42,692 bases of DNA from Pseudorhodoplanes sinuspersici. Lineage in GTDB: Bacteria > Pseudomonadota > Alphaproteobacteria > Rhizobiales > Xanthobacteraceae. Within the stretch, counting starts at the first letter, position 1. Each line of letters begins with the position of its first letter. The position numbers and the translations under genes were made by a program. Below are positions 7,427 through 15,670 of the stretch, piece after piece. The stretch covers positions 1 to 42,692 of the forward strand of contig CAMDXM010000005.1 of the NCBI GenBank assembly GCA_945878025.1, in the 5' to 3' direction. The notes under the pieces are model-generated. The model searched no databases. It was not told the DNA's origin and saw only the letters and a program-made list of their open reading frames with translations.

Positions 7427-8521
7427 ATGTCCGCGCAACGATTTTCACCGCTCAAGGCCGGCGCGACCATCGGCATTCTCGGCGGCGGCCAGCTCGGCCG
7501 CATGCTGGCGCAGGCGGCCGCCAAGCTCGGCCTGCATTGCCATGTCTATTCGCCGGAGCAGGATTCCTGCGCCTTCGAGGTGGTGCGGCGCTCGACCGTC
7601 GCGCGCTATGACGACCGGAAGGCGCTCGACGCTTTCGCGCGCGATTGCGACGTCATCACCTACGAATTCGAGAATGTGCCGGCCGAATGCGCCGCTTTCC
7701 TCAAGAGCCGCAAGCCCGTGCTGCCGGATCCGTCGGTGCTGGAGAACACCCAGGACCGGCTGATCGAGAAGGATTTCATCGTTGCGCAGAAAATCGCGGT
7801 CGCGCCCTATGCGCCGGTGCACAGCGCCTCGCAGCTTGAAGCCGCGATCGCCAAGGTCGGACGGCCCGCCGTGCTCAAGACCCGCACGCTCGGCTATGAC
7901 GGCAAGGGGCAAGCCATGATCGGCAAGGGTGACGATCCGCTCGCCGCCTGGAAGACGCTCAAACACGCGCCCTGTATCCTGGAAGGCTTCGTCAAATACG
8001 AGCGCGAGGTCTCGGTCATTACCGCGCGCTCGCGCGACGGCCATGTCGAGTGTTTCGACGTCACCGAGAACGACCACCGCGATCACATCCTGAAAGTCTC
8101 GAAAGTTCCCGCCCGCGTCACCCCCGCGCTCGAGAAAGAGGCGCGCCGCATCGCCGAACGGCTGGCAAAGGCGTTCGACTATGTCGGGGTCATGGGCGTG
8201 GAGATGTTCGTCATCCGGCGCGGCAAGACCCGCGCCCTCCTCGTCAATGAAGTCGCGCCGCGGGTGCATAATTCGGGGCATTGGACGCTCGACGGCGCGT
8301 CGGTCTCGCAATTCGAGCAGCATATCCGGGCGGTCGCCGGCTGGCCGCTGGCCAAGCCCGTCCGGCGCGGCCGCGCCGAGATGACCAACCTGATCGGGGC
8401 GGAGGTCCACGATCTCGAAAGCTGGCTGGCTTTGCCCGGCGCCTCGATCCATCTCTACGGCAAGGGGGAGGCCCGCCCGGGCCGTAAAATGGGGCATGTG
8501 ACACGGGTCTTTTCGAAATAA
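7427..8521 (+). CDS. purK: N5-carboxyaminoimidazole ribonucleotide synthase (PurK)
   Basis: This is an ATP-grasp enzyme that carboxylates AIR with bicarbonate to N5-CAIR, the substrate of PurE encoded just upstream. It is 364 aa, the usual length. Motifs seen are GILGGGQLGRMLAQAAAKLGL at the N-terminus, DVITYEFENVP, the ATP-binding strand RPAVLKTRTLGYDGKGQ, and the metal site LLVNEVAPRVHNSGHWT. The C-terminal domain ends with HLYGKGEARPGRKMGHVT as expected. The 11-nt spacing to purE supports a purEK operon. Confidence 0.98.
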   Translation: MSAQRFSPLKAGATIGILGGGQLGRMLAQAAAKLGLHCHVYSPEQDSCAFEVVRRSTVARYDDRKALDAFARDCDVITYEFENVPAECAAFLKSRKPVLPDPSVLENTQDRLIEKDFIVAQKIAVAPYAPVHSASQLEAAIAKVGRPAVLKTRTLGYDGKGQAMIGKGDDPLAAWKTLKHAPCILEGFVKYEREVSVITARSRDGHVECFDVTENDHRDHILKVSKVPARVTPALEKEARRIAERLAKAFDYVGVMGVEMFVIRRGKTRALLVNEVAPRVHNSGHWTLDGASVSQFEQHIRAVAGWPLAKPVRRGRAEMTNLIGAEVHDLESWLALPGASIHLYGKGEARPGRKMGHVTRVFSK

Positions 8522-8607
8522 CCGAAGATCCCGCCCTTGCCCCAATTCCCCCGAAAAGCCGCCCGCTGGTGGACTCTTAACCCCTGATCTGCTACACGCG
8601 CGCGACT

Positions 8608-8634
8608 CGAAAGCCCTGAAAACAGGGACTTTCG
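8608..8634 (+). promoter_or_regulatory. Hairpin in the rpsU leader
   Basis: CGAAAGCCCTG and CAGGGACTTTCG pair around an AAAA tetraloop with one bulged A. It lies about 45 nt upstream of the GTG start of rpsU and has no T-run, so it is more likely a leader structure than a terminator for purK. Ribosomal protein leaders often carry control structures; nothing further is shown here. Confidence 0.4.
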
Positions 8635-8678
8635 GCCCGAATTCGAAACATTCAACGCTCTAGAAGGAACGCCACCCG

Positions 8679-9044
8679 GTGCAAGTTCTCGTCCGCGACA
8701 ACAACGTCGATCAGGCCCTCAAGGCGCTCAAGAAGAAGATGCAGCGCGAGGGCATTTTCCGCGAAATGAAACTTCGCGGCCATTTCGAAAAGCCCTCCGA
8801 GAAAAAGGCCCGCCAGAAAGCGGAAGCGGTGCGCCGCGCCCGCAAGCTCGCGCGCAAGAAGATGCAGCGCGAAGGCCTGCTGCCGATGAAGCCGAAGCCC
8901 GTGTTTGGCGCTCCCGGCACCGGCGGTCCGGGTGGACGCGGTGGCCCTGGCGGCAGCGCCGGCGGACGCGGCGGCTTCAGCCGCGGCGGTGCTGGTGGCG
9001 GCGGCGGTTTCGGCGGCGGTGGCGGCGGCTTCGGTCGCGGCTAA
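8679..9044 (+). CDS. rpsU: 30S ribosomal protein S21 with Gly-rich C-terminal extension
   Basis: Residues 1-70 are a clear bS21: [57 protein letters not shown]. The start codon is GTG at 8679, with AAGGA about ten bases upstream, and the S21 domain begins right there. The protein is 121 aa; after PVFGAPG a tail of about 45 residues consists almost only of Gly, Arg, Ser and Phe in RGG/GGFG repeats. Such a low-complexity tail suggests RNA binding. Alphaproteobacterial S21 often has some extension, but this one is unusually Gly-rich. It is monocistronic with a terminator after it. Confidence 0.96.
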   Translation: MQVLVRDNNVDQALKALKKKMQREGIFREMKLRGHFEKPSEKKARQKAEAVRRARKLARKKMQREGLLPMKPKPVFGAPGTGGPGGRGGPGGSAGGRGGFSRGGAGGGGGFGGGGGGFGRG

Positions 9045-9068
9045 CACGATTTCAGACTTTCAGTGATG

Positions 9069-9101
9069 TGATCGCCGGGCCCAAAGCCCGGCGATTTCAT
9101 T
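9069..9101. terminator. Bidirectional terminator between rpsU and hydrolase
   Basis: A perfect stem ATCGCCGGGC / GCCCGGCGAT with loop CCAAA is followed by TTCATTTT on the plus strand. It sits between two convergent genes, 25 nt after the rpsU stop, and overlaps the end of the hydrolase gene. Confidence 0.75.
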
Positions 9102-9903
9102 TTGGGAGGGTCGTGCCGAGGAATTCGCGCGCCGCGTCGACCGCGCCGTAATCATTGAGGTCTTCGTGTCCGCCGCGCGGAAAGCGGACGAATTTTTTCG
9201 GCTCGCGCGCGAGCGAAAACAGCTTCTCGCCATAGCCGATGGGCACCACGCGATCGAGTGCCCCGTGCAGGACGAGAAGCGGCGCGCTCACCTTGCCGAT
9301 GCGTTCGTCGGAGCGGAACTGATCCTTCATCAGGAGCCGGACCGGGAAGATCGGATAGGTCGCAGCCCCGATGTCGGCGGTCGATGTGAAGGGCGCTTCC
9401 AGAATGAGCGCGTCGGCCTTTTTCTCGGCCGCGATCGCGACCGCGACGCCGGTCCCGAGCGACTCGCCCCAGAGCACAAGCCGCGCGGACGGATAGCGCG
9501 CCACAGCGAAGTCGTAGGCCGCGCGCGCATCGGCGAACAGCCCCTCTTCGCTCGGCGACCCGGTGGATCCGCCATAGCCGCGATAGGACAAGGCGACGAG
9601 CCCGGTGCCGTCGCTCGCGAGAGAAGCAAAGCGCGCCAGACGATGGCGCAACGCGCCGCCATTGCCGTGGAAATAAACCACCACTGGCTTTCCTTCGCGC
9701 GGCGGCGCGTGCCAGACGATCACCCGCGCGCCGCCGGCCGAATCGAGCACGGCCTCCTGCGCCCGCGGAAATCCGGCGGCGGCCGGCGGCGTCCGCGCCG
9801 TCTCGGGGAAATACATGAGCGAGCGCTGCGCGACATACAGCAGCGCAAGCAGGCCGCAATAACCCGCCGCCGCGACGATCAGGATCCATTTCAGTGTCGT
9901 CAT
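9097..9903 (-). CDS. Membrane-anchored alpha/beta hydrolase (Bem46/ABHD-like)
   Basis: This is a serine hydrolase of unknown substrate. The start chosen is the ATG at 9903 (MTTLKWILIVAAAGYCGLLALLYVAQRSLMYFPE), giving 268 aa that begin with a single N-terminal membrane anchor. The track ORF starts 22 codons earlier and would run over the start of the divergent NAT gene. The oxyanion region is VVYFHGNGGALRHRL, the nucleophile elbow is LWGESLGTGVAVA, the acid is in VLHGALDRVVPI and the catalytic His is in GGHEDLNDYG. The gene is divergent from the N-acetyltransferase gene with about 58 nt between starts. Confidence 0.9.
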   Translation of the reverse strand: MTTLKWILIVAAAGYCGLLALLYVAQRSLMYFPETARTPPAAAGFPRAQEAVLDSAGGARVIVWHAPPREGKPVVVYFHGNGGALRHRLARFASLASDGTGLVALSYRGYGGSTGSPSEEGLFADARAAYDFAVARYPSARLVLWGESLGTGVAVAIAAEKKADALILEAPFTSTADIGAATYPIFPVRLLMKDQFRSDERIGKVSAPLLVLHGALDRVVPIGYGEKLFSLAREPKKFVRFPRGGHEDLNDYGAVDAAREFLGTTLPK

Positions 9904-9961
9904 GCCGTGTGATAGCACGGCTTTGTAACACTGCGACAATGGCAAGGACTTAAAGGACGGC

Positions 9962-10774
9962 ATGAACACTGGACTTGACGCGGATCGGTATTTCGCCCGG
10001 ATCGGCTACAGCGGTCCACGGTCTGCGACGCTCGACGTCCTGCGCGATCTGCACGGATTGCATCCCGCCGCCATCCCATTCGAGAATATCGACGTACTGC
10101 TGAAGCGGCCGATTCGGCTGGAGCTCTCCGCCATCGCGGACAAGATCCTCGCGCGCGGCCGCGGCGGCTATTGTTACGAGCAGAATACGCTGTTGATGGC
10201 GGCGCTCCAGTCATTGGGATTTGCGGTTCGCAGTGTCGCCGGCCGCGTCCAGTTGAATATGGACGGCGTCGTCACCGCGCGCAGCCACATGGTGCTGCTC
10301 GTTTCGCTGTCGGACGGCGATTACATCGCCGATGTCGGATTCGGCGGGTTGACGCTCACCGCGCCGTTGCGGCTCGAACCAGACATCGAGCAGCTGACTC
10401 CGCACGGCACGTACCGCCTTATACGCGTGGGCGCCGAATTCCAGCTGCAGGCCCGGCTCGATTGCCAGTGGACGGCCATGTATCAGTTTTCGCTCGCCGA
10501 ACAGGCCCCGGCAGACTGGGACATGGCGAACTGGTTCATCTCGACATCGCCGGACTCCATCTTCACGCAAACATTGATCGTCGCACGGCCGGTCGGCGAC
10601 AGCCGTCATGCGCTTCGCAACAACCGCCTTCGCGTATACCGGCCTGACGGCACGACCGAGCAGCGGCTGCTATCGAGCCCCGGCGAATTGGCTGATGTCT
10701 TGCGTCACGACTTCAGCCTCATGCTTCCGCCGGCTGAAGAGCTCGCCGATATCTTGTCGATCGCCGGCGTCTGA
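9962..10774 (+). CDS. nat: Arylamine N-acetyltransferase
   Basis: It transfers acetyl from acetyl-CoA to arylamines or hydrazines. The protein is 270 aa, normal for bacterial NAT. The catalytic triad is complete: Cys71 in RGRGGYCYEQN, His109 in ARSHMVLLV and Asp124 in YIADVGFGGL. The family motif PFENIDVLL is at residue 39. The start ATG at 9962 gives the canonical N-terminus DADRYFARIGYSG. It stands alone on the plus strand and ends at a terminator shared with the convergent DUF3606 gene. Confidence 0.96.
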   Translation: MNTGLDADRYFARIGYSGPRSATLDVLRDLHGLHPAAIPFENIDVLLKRPIRLELSAIADKILARGRGGYCYEQNTLLMAALQSLGFAVRSVAGRVQLNMDGVVTARSHMVLLVSLSDGDYIADVGFGGLTLTAPLRLEPDIEQLTPHGTYRLIRVGAEFQLQARLDCQWTAMYQFSLAEQAPADWDMANWFISTSPDSIFTQTLIVARPVGDSRHALRNNRLRVYRPDGTTEQRLLSSPGELADVLRHDFSLMLPPAEELADILSIAGV

Positions 10775-10803
10775 GCGCCTGACGTCGCGCCCTATCATGG
10801 GCA

Positions 10804-10837
10804 CAAAACGAAAACCGGCGGAGCAAGCCCCGCCGGT
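10804..10837 (-). terminator. Terminator of the DUF3606 gene
   Basis: ACCGGCGG / CCGCCGGT form a stem around a GGGCTTGCT-type loop, and on the minus strand the stem is followed by TTTCGTTTTG. It lies 25 nt after the DUF3606 stop and may also serve the convergent NAT gene. Confidence 0.7.
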
Positions 10838-10861
10838 CACTGAAATCAAATACGAGGCGGC

Positions 10862-11233
10862 TTATTTCTTCTTGGCTTTGCGCTTCGGCTTCTTCTTCAT
10901 GGACGCGAAATAAGCCGCGACCTTCTTGGAGGAATGGCCGACTTTCTTCACCGCGGCCTTGAGCTTCGCCGGCGTGGTCTTGAATTTCTTCGACCAGTAG
11001 CTCACCTCGTGGGCTTGGCTGACCGCGATCAGGGCGCGGTCGCGCTTCTTGGCTTTCTTCATCTTGATATAGGCGCCGACTTTCTTGGACGAGCGGCCCA
11101 CCGCCTTCACCGCGGCCTTCAGCTCGGCCGGAGTGCATTTGAATTTCTTCGACCAGTAGCGAACCTCATAGGGCTCCTTGACCGCGATCAGGCCGCGATC
11201 CGAACCGCCGCGTTTTTTCTTGTCGTCTGCCAT
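10862..11233 (-). CDS. Tandem DUF3606 protein
   Basis: The 123-aa product holds two copies of the same roughly 45-residue unit, one from about residue 14 and the second from about residue 66. Each runs R-x-LIAV...(Y/H)EV-x-YWSKKF-x-x-TPA-x-LKAAVK-x-VG-x-SSKKV. This is the DUF3606 helix-turn-helix-like pattern, normally present once in proteins of about 60 aa. The ends are very Lys-rich (MADDKKKRGG, KKKPKRKAKKK), giving a strongly basic protein that probably binds nucleic acid; that role is inferred. The two repeats are still similar at DNA level, suggesting an internal duplication. Confidence 0.85.
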   Translation of the reverse strand: MADDKKKRGGSDRGLIAVKEPYEVRYWSKKFKCTPAELKAAVKAVGRSSKKVGAYIKMKKAKKRDRALIAVSQAHEVSYWSKKFKTTPAKLKAAVKKVGHSSKKVAAYFASMKKKPKRKAKKK

Positions 11234-11313
11234 TTGAATTCTCCATTTGCCGCAATCGTGATTGCAATCGCACGCAAGATTACCATGGCCGAGAACTTAC
11301 AGAGCCTGAGTCC

Positions 11314-12708
11314 TTACATTGCTTTGACGATGCTCTCGGTCATCTTCTTGGCATCGCCGAGCAACATCATGGTGTTGTCGCGATAGAACAGCGGATTGTC
11401 GATGCCGGCATAGCCCGAGGCCAGCGAGCGCTTGATGAACATCACGGTGCCGGCTTTCCAGACCTGCAGCACCGGCATGCCGTAAATGGGCGAGGACTTG
11501 TCATCCTCGGCGGCCGGATTGGTCACGTCGTTGGCGCCGATCACGAAGGCGATATCGGCCTGCGCGAATTCGGAATTGATGTCCTCGAGCTCGAACACTT
11601 CGTCATACGGCACGTTCGCTTCGGCCAGCAGCACGTTCATGTGGCCGGGCATGCGGCCGGCGACCGGATGGATGGCGTATTTGACCTCGACGCCTTCCTT
11701 CTTGAGATGATCGGCAAGTTCGCGCAAAGCGTGCTGCGCCTGCGCTACCGCCATGCCGTAACCCGGCACGATGATCACCTTGGAGGCGTTCTTCATGATG
11801 TAGGCGGCGTCTTCCGCCGAGCCGAGCTTGACCGGACGCTGCTCCGCCGCCCCGCCCGCGGCCGCGACCTCGCCGCCGAAGCCGCCGAGAATCACCGAGA
11901 CGAACGAGCGATTCATGCCCTTGCACATGATGTAGGACAGGATCGCGCCCGACGAGCCCACGAGCGCGCCGGTGATGATGAGCGCGGAATTGCCGAGCGT
12001 GAAACCGATGCCGGCCGCGGCCCAGCCGGAATAGGAATTGAGCATCGAGATCACGACCGGCATGTCGGCGCCGCCGATCGGGATGATGATCAGCACGCCG
12101 AGCGTGAGCGCGATGACCGTCACCAGCCAGAAATCCATCTGGCTCTGGGACACGACCAGGCCGTAGATGAAGAACAGCAGCGCGGCGGCGAGCGCGATGT
12201 TGACGATGTGACGCCCGGGCAGCAGGATCGGCGCGCCGCTCATGCGGCCCGACAATTTCATGAATGCGATCACCGAGCCGGTAAACGTGAGCGCGCCGAT
12301 GGCGACGCCGATCGACATTTCAACGAGGCTCGATTTGTGGATGTTGCCGACCGTGCCGATATCGAATGCCTGCGGCGCGTAGAACGCGCCGGCCGCGACC
12401 AGCACCGCGGCCATGCCGACCAGCGAATGGAAGGCGGCGACGAGTTCCGGCATCGAGGTCATCGGCACGCGCCGCGCGATCACCGCGCCGATGCCGCCGC
12501 CGAGCGCAAGACCGAGAATGACCAGCGCCCAGGCGCCGAATCCGGCCGGCGGATGCGAGGCGAGCGTCGCCAGGATGGCGATGGTCATGCCGGCCATGCC
12601 GAGGAAATTGCCCTGACGGCTGGTTTCCGGATTTGACAGGCCGCGCAAGGCCAGAATGAAGAGGACGCCCGCGATGAGATACAACAGCGCGGCGAAATCG
12701 GCGGTCAT
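11314..12708 (-). CDS. pntB: NAD(P) transhydrogenase subunit beta (PntB)
   Basis: This is the membrane domain II part plus the NADP(H)-binding domain III of the proton-translocating transhydrogenase, which uses the proton motive force to make NADPH from NADH. It is 464 aa, the usual length. The N-terminal half has about eight to nine membrane helices. Domain III is unmistakable: VIIVPGYGMAVAQAQHAL, HPVAGRMPGHMNVLLAEA, FVIGANDVTNPAAEDDKSSPIYGMPVLQVWKA and FYRDNTMMLLGDAKKM. It is the last gene of the pntAa-pntAb-pntB cluster; a palindromic repeat separates it from pntAb. Confidence 0.98.
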   Translation of the reverse strand: MTADFAALLYLIAGVLFILALRGLSNPETSRQGNFLGMAGMTIAILATLASHPPAGFGAWALVILGLALGGGIGAVIARRVPMTSMPELVAAFHSLVGMAAVLVAAGAFYAPQAFDIGTVGNIHKSSLVEMSIGVAIGALTFTGSVIAFMKLSGRMSGAPILLPGRHIVNIALAAALLFFIYGLVVSQSQMDFWLVTVIALTLGVLIIIPIGGADMPVVISMLNSYSGWAAAGIGFTLGNSALIITGALVGSSGAILSYIMCKGMNRSFVSVILGGFGGEVAAAGGAAEQRPVKLGSAEDAAYIMKNASKVIIVPGYGMAVAQAQHALRELADHLKKEGVEVKYAIHPVAGRMPGHMNVLLAEANVPYDEVFELEDINSEFAQADIAFVIGANDVTNPAAEDDKSSPIYGMPVLQVWKAGTVMFIKRSLASGYAGIDNPLFYRDNTMMLLGDAKKMTESIVKAM

Positions 12709-12721
12709 GACTTAATCTCTC

Positions 12722-12881
12722 CGTCGTCATGCACGGGCCTGGCCCGGGCATCCACGTCTTGCGGATGACGAATTGGAATGAAGACGTGGATGGCCGGGCC
12801 TTCAGCGCGAACACGCGCGGAGCCTGTCATCGGGCCGCGCTTCGCGCGGACCCGTTGGCGCTTCCGCCCGTCCATGACGGC
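12722..12881. repeat. Complex palindromic repeat between pntAb and pntB
   Basis: The outer arms CGTCGTCATGCACGGG and CCCGTCCATGACGGCG are near-complementary. Inside them GCCCGGGCATCCACGTCTT pairs with AAGACGTGGATGGCCGGGC, and a third small hairpin GGGCCGCGCTTCGCGCGGACCC lies toward the right end. It is a third repeat class in this window and lies inside the pnt operon. Confidence 0.75.
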
Positions 12882-12909
12882 GTCTTTTTTTGCTTGATTC
12901 ATGCCGCCG

Positions 12910-13230
12910 TCACTTCTTTTTCTTCTGATACATCGCGAGCATGCGCTGCGTGACGAGGAAGCCGCCGAAGATGTTGATGGCGGCGAAAACGAGCGCGATG
13001 AAGCCGAGAGCGCGCGCCCAGATCGGACCCGATCCGCCGGCGAGCGGCACGCCGACCGCCAGCAATGCGCCGACCACGATCACGGACGAAATCGCGTTGG
13101 TCACCGACATCAGCGGCGTGTGCAAGGCGGGCGTGACCGACCACACCACGTAATAGCCGACGAATACGGCCAGAACGAAAATCGAGAGCCGGAAGACAAA
13201 AGGGTCTACCGCCTGGGCGACGTCATGCAT
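12910..13230 (-). CDS. pntAb: NAD(P) transhydrogenase subunit alpha part 2 (PntAb)
   Basis: This is the small membrane part of the alpha subunit, split into its own gene as in Rhodospirillum rubrum and most Hyphomicrobiales. It is 106 aa with three to four hydrophobic helices. The conserved segment [35 protein letters not shown] carries the helix that joins PntB in the proton channel, and [24 protein letters not shown] follows. The C-terminus is a short Lys run. A BIME-like repeat separates it from pntAa and another repeat from pntB. Confidence 0.96.
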   Translation of the reverse strand: MHDVAQAVDPFVFRLSIFVLAVFVGYYVVWSVTPALHTPLMSVTNAISSVIVVGALLAVGVPLAGGSGPIWARALGFIALVFAAINIFGGFLVTQRMLAMYQKKKK

Positions 13231-13253
13231 GGGCGAGGCTCCTTACTTCTTCT

Positions 13254-13378
13254 CCCTCCCCCTGAAAGGGGGAGGGTAGCCGAGCAACGCGAGGCGGGTG
13301 GGGGTCGGTCGATCAACGTGATCCCCACCCGGCCCGCTGCTTGCGCAGCGCGCCACCCTCCCCTTTTCAAGGGGAGGG
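13254..13378. repeat. BIME-like paired palindromic repeat, copy B
   Basis: It has the same plan as copy A at 6652-6769: two CCCTCCCC-loop-GGGGAGGG hairpins around a larger inverted repeat containing GGCGGGTGGGGG and CCCCACCCGGCC. The centre differs. This copy is inserted between pntAa and pntAb inside an operon. Confidence 0.85.
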
Positions 13379-13409
13379 AAAGAAAACTGATCGCGAGCGC
13401 AGGTTATCA

Positions 13410-14543
13410 TCACGCGGCTGGCTTCGGCTTGAAAATCGGATGGATGACGGCGCCGTCGCGCGTCAGCGCGGTGCCCTTCACGATCTCGTCGTCCCAGTTG
13501 ATCGCGATCTTCTTTTCTTTCTTGTCGATCAGCGTTTCCAGGAAGGTCAGAAGATTTTTCGAATAAAGCGCGGACGCCGAAGCCGCGAGCCGGCCCGCCA
13601 TGTTGTCATAGCCGACGATCTTCACGCCGCCGACCTCGGCCACTTCGCCGCGCTTGGCGCCCTCGACATTGCCGCCGCGCTCGACCGCGAGATCGATGAT
13701 CACGGAGCCCGGCCGCATCGAGGCGACCATGTCTTTCGACACCAGCTTCGGGGCCGGACGGCCCGGAATGAGCGCGGTGGTGATGACGATGTCCTGCTTC
13801 TTGATGTGGTCGGCGACAAGCGCCGCCTGCTTGGCCTGGTAGTCTTTCGACATTTCCTTGGCGTAGCCCGCGGCCGTCTCGGCCTGCTTGAATTCCTCGT
13901 CTTCGACCGCGATGAATTTCGCGCCGAGGCTCTGCACCTGCTCCTTCACAGCGGGGCGCACGTCGGTCGCTGTCACGATGCCGCCGAGCCGGCGCGCGGT
14001 CGCGATCGCCTGCAGGCCGGCGACGCCGACGCCCATCACGAAAATCTTGGCGGCGGGAATAGTGCCGGCCGCGGTCATCATCATCGGGAAGGCGCGGCCG
14101 AATTCCGCCGCGGCGTCGATAACGGCGCGGTAGCCGGCGAGATTGGCCTGGCTCGAAAGCACGTCCATCGATTGCGCGCGCGTGATGCGCGGCATCAATT
14201 CCATGGCGAAGGCAACAAGGCCCGCGTCGGCAAACGCCTTGATCGCGGGCTCGTTGCCGTAGGGGTCCATGATGGCGGCGACAAGCGCGCCCTTCTTGTA
14301 GGTCTTGATTTCGTCAGGGGCAGGCCGGCGGACCTTGAGGACGATATCGGCGTCCTTGACCGCGCCCTTGGTCACGGTCGCGCCGGCGGTCTTGAAGTCT
14401 TCGTCGGGAATGCCGGAACGCACGCCCGCGCCCTGCTCGACGGCGATCTGCGCTCCGAGCGCGATAAACTTCTTGACCGTTTCTGGTGTCGCCGCGACGC
14501 GTGGCTCGGACGGATCGGTTTCAGCCGCAACAGCTATAAGCAT
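13410..14543 (-). CDS. pntAa: NAD(P) transhydrogenase subunit alpha part 1 (PntAa)
   Basis: This is the soluble NAD(H)-binding domain I. It is 377 aa. The alanine dehydrogenase/PNT N-terminal domain starts immediately (ETDPSEPRVAATPETVKKFIALGAQIAVEQGAG), and the NAD fold is MGVGVAGLQAIATARRLGGIVTATDVRPAVKEQVQSLGAKF. A QSMDVLSSQANLAGYRAV motif that contacts the nucleotide is also seen. The start ATG at 14543 is preceded by two exact tandem copies of a 15-bp unit. It is the first of the three pnt genes and lies downstream of an oxidase subunit IV gene on the same strand. Confidence 0.97.
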   Translation of the reverse strand: MLIAVAAETDPSEPRVAATPETVKKFIALGAQIAVEQGAGVRSGIPDEDFKTAGATVTKGAVKDADIVLKVRRPAPDEIKTYKKGALVAAIMDPYGNEPAIKAFADAGLVAFAMELMPRITRAQSMDVLSSQANLAGYRAVIDAAAEFGRAFPMMMTAAGTIPAAKIFVMGVGVAGLQAIATARRLGGIVTATDVRPAVKEQVQSLGAKFIAVEDEEFKQAETAAGYAKEMSKDYQAKQAALVADHIKKQDIVITTALIPGRPAPKLVSKDMVASMRPGSVIIDLAVERGGNVEGAKRGEVAEVGGVKIVGYDNMAGRLAASASALYSKNLLTFLETLIDKKEKKIAINWDDEIVKGTALTRDGAVIHPIFKPKPAA

Positions 14544-14558
14544 GAAAATTTCCGTCCC

Positions 14559-14588
14559 AAGAACTTCCGCACCAAGAACTTCCGCACC
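14559..14588. repeat. Two tandem copies of a 15-bp unit in the pntAa leader
   Basis: AAGAACTTCCGCACC is present twice in exact tandem, followed by a partial third copy (AAGAC) and preceded by a degenerate one (TTTCCGTCCC). It lies 16-45 nt upstream of the pntAa start. Slippage could change leader length. Confidence 0.8.
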
Positions 14589-14644
14589 AAGACAAAATCA
14601 CAACTCACGCCAAACGCGGACCGACCGTATTCCCAGCGCCGGCG

Positions 14645-14938
14645 TCAGCCCAGAGCGGCGACGGCGAGGCCGAGAAGCGCAATCCCGACCGAGGCAAAAC
14701 TCCAGCTCTTGACGCCGGTGACCAAGGCCGGGATCGCCAAAACGGTCCCGATGATGATCACGCCGACGCCAATGGCCGGACGATGCGTTGCGCCGACAGC
14801 GGCAAGACCGATGACGATCGCGATGGCATAGGCCGACAGCGCGAAGGCCAGATTGAGGAATTGCACATAAGTGCCCTCATGCTCGCGGTAATCGTTGCCA
14901 TCAGCCGTGGTGTATTGGACTTCGCCGTGGTCGGCCAT
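14645..14938 (-). CDS. aa3-type cytochrome c oxidase subunit IV
   Basis: The start is the ATG at 14938 (MADHGEVQYTTADGNDYREHEGTYVQF), with an AGGAG ribosome binding site eight bases upstream; the longer track ORF adds 21 unlikely residues. The signature YREHEGTY.xFLNL of bacterial aa3-type oxidase subunit IV is present, but here the protein is 97 aa, longer than the roughly 45-65 aa core family. It continues with about three hydrophobic segments ending LLGLAVAALG. It is an accessory inner-membrane subunit of the aa3 oxidase. It lies 100 nt upstream of pntAa, so respiration and transhydrogenase may share a transcript. Confidence 0.85.
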   Translation of the reverse strand: MADHGEVQYTTADGNDYREHEGTYVQFLNLAFALSAYAIAIVIGLAAVGATHRPAIGVGVIIIGTVLAIPALVTGVKSWSFASVGIALLGLAVAALG

Positions 14939-15066
14939 CGTCGTCTCCTGGAAATCAGAATTCCTTGTAGCCGAATTACCGCATGGCAGCCGCACTGGCA
15001 ATGCCGGAGCCTTTTATCACGCCAAGGCCTGTGAAGTCGCCATAGGAGGCTTCGATTGACCGATTG

Positions 15067-15663
15067 TCATTCAGGCCCGGCAGCGAGGCCTGCCAGCAAA
15101 AGACGAATGACCCGGCGGGCGGCTGCAGCATCGGCCGGATAATCTTTCACAAAATAGGGATGATGGAAGCGCGAGGTCGCATCGAGCACGGCGGCGGCGG
15201 AAACCTTAGCGTCTTTCACGTTGAATTCTCCGCTCGTCATGCCGTCCGCGATGATCGCCTGCAATTGCGTCAGCAGCATCAGGACATGACCCGACACCAC
15301 ATCGCGGGCCGCTTCCGCGATCGCGCTGTAGGCCGCGAACATCTCGCGATCCTCGTTGACCTTGCGCTGCTTGATCGCGATCAGCGTGGTCAACCAGTCT
15401 TCCAGCCGTTTCGCTGCCTTGCCGCGGCGGGCTACAATGTCATTGAGTGGTTCGGACACCGAGGCCAGCCAACGTTCGGCGACTGCATCGAACAGCGCGT
15501 TCTTATTATCGAAATAGCGGTACACGGCGGCGTGGCTGACGCCGAGCGCGCGTGCGACATCGACCACACCGGTCTTCGCCGGCCCGTGCCGGCGAAGCTG
15601 GTCAACCGCCGCATCCAGAATGCGGCCTCGCATATCGGCAATGTCGGCGCGCGCGCGGGACAT
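15067..15663 (-). CDS. TetR family transcriptional regulator
   Basis: The true start is the ATG at 15663 (MSRARADIADMRGRILDAAVDQL), giving 198 aa; the track ORF of 318 aa reads out of frame through the upstream aldo/keto reductase. The TetR helix-turn-helix is clear: ILDAAVDQLRRHGPAKTGVVDVARALGVSHAAVYRYFDNKNALFDAVAERWL. The C-terminal ligand domain is not assignable to a specific subgroup by eye. The gene begins 7 nt after the aldo/keto reductase stop on the same strand, so it probably represses its own operon. Confidence 0.92.
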   Translation of the reverse strand: MSRARADIADMRGRILDAAVDQLRRHGPAKTGVVDVARALGVSHAAVYRYFDNKNALFDAVAERWLASVSEPLNDIVARRGKAAKRLEDWLTTLIAIKQRKVNEDREMFAAYSAIAEAARDVVSGHVLMLLTQLQAIIADGMTSGEFNVKDAKVSAAAVLDATSRFHHPYFVKDYPADAAAARRVIRLLLAGLAAGPE

Positions 15664-15670
15664 ACCCTCG

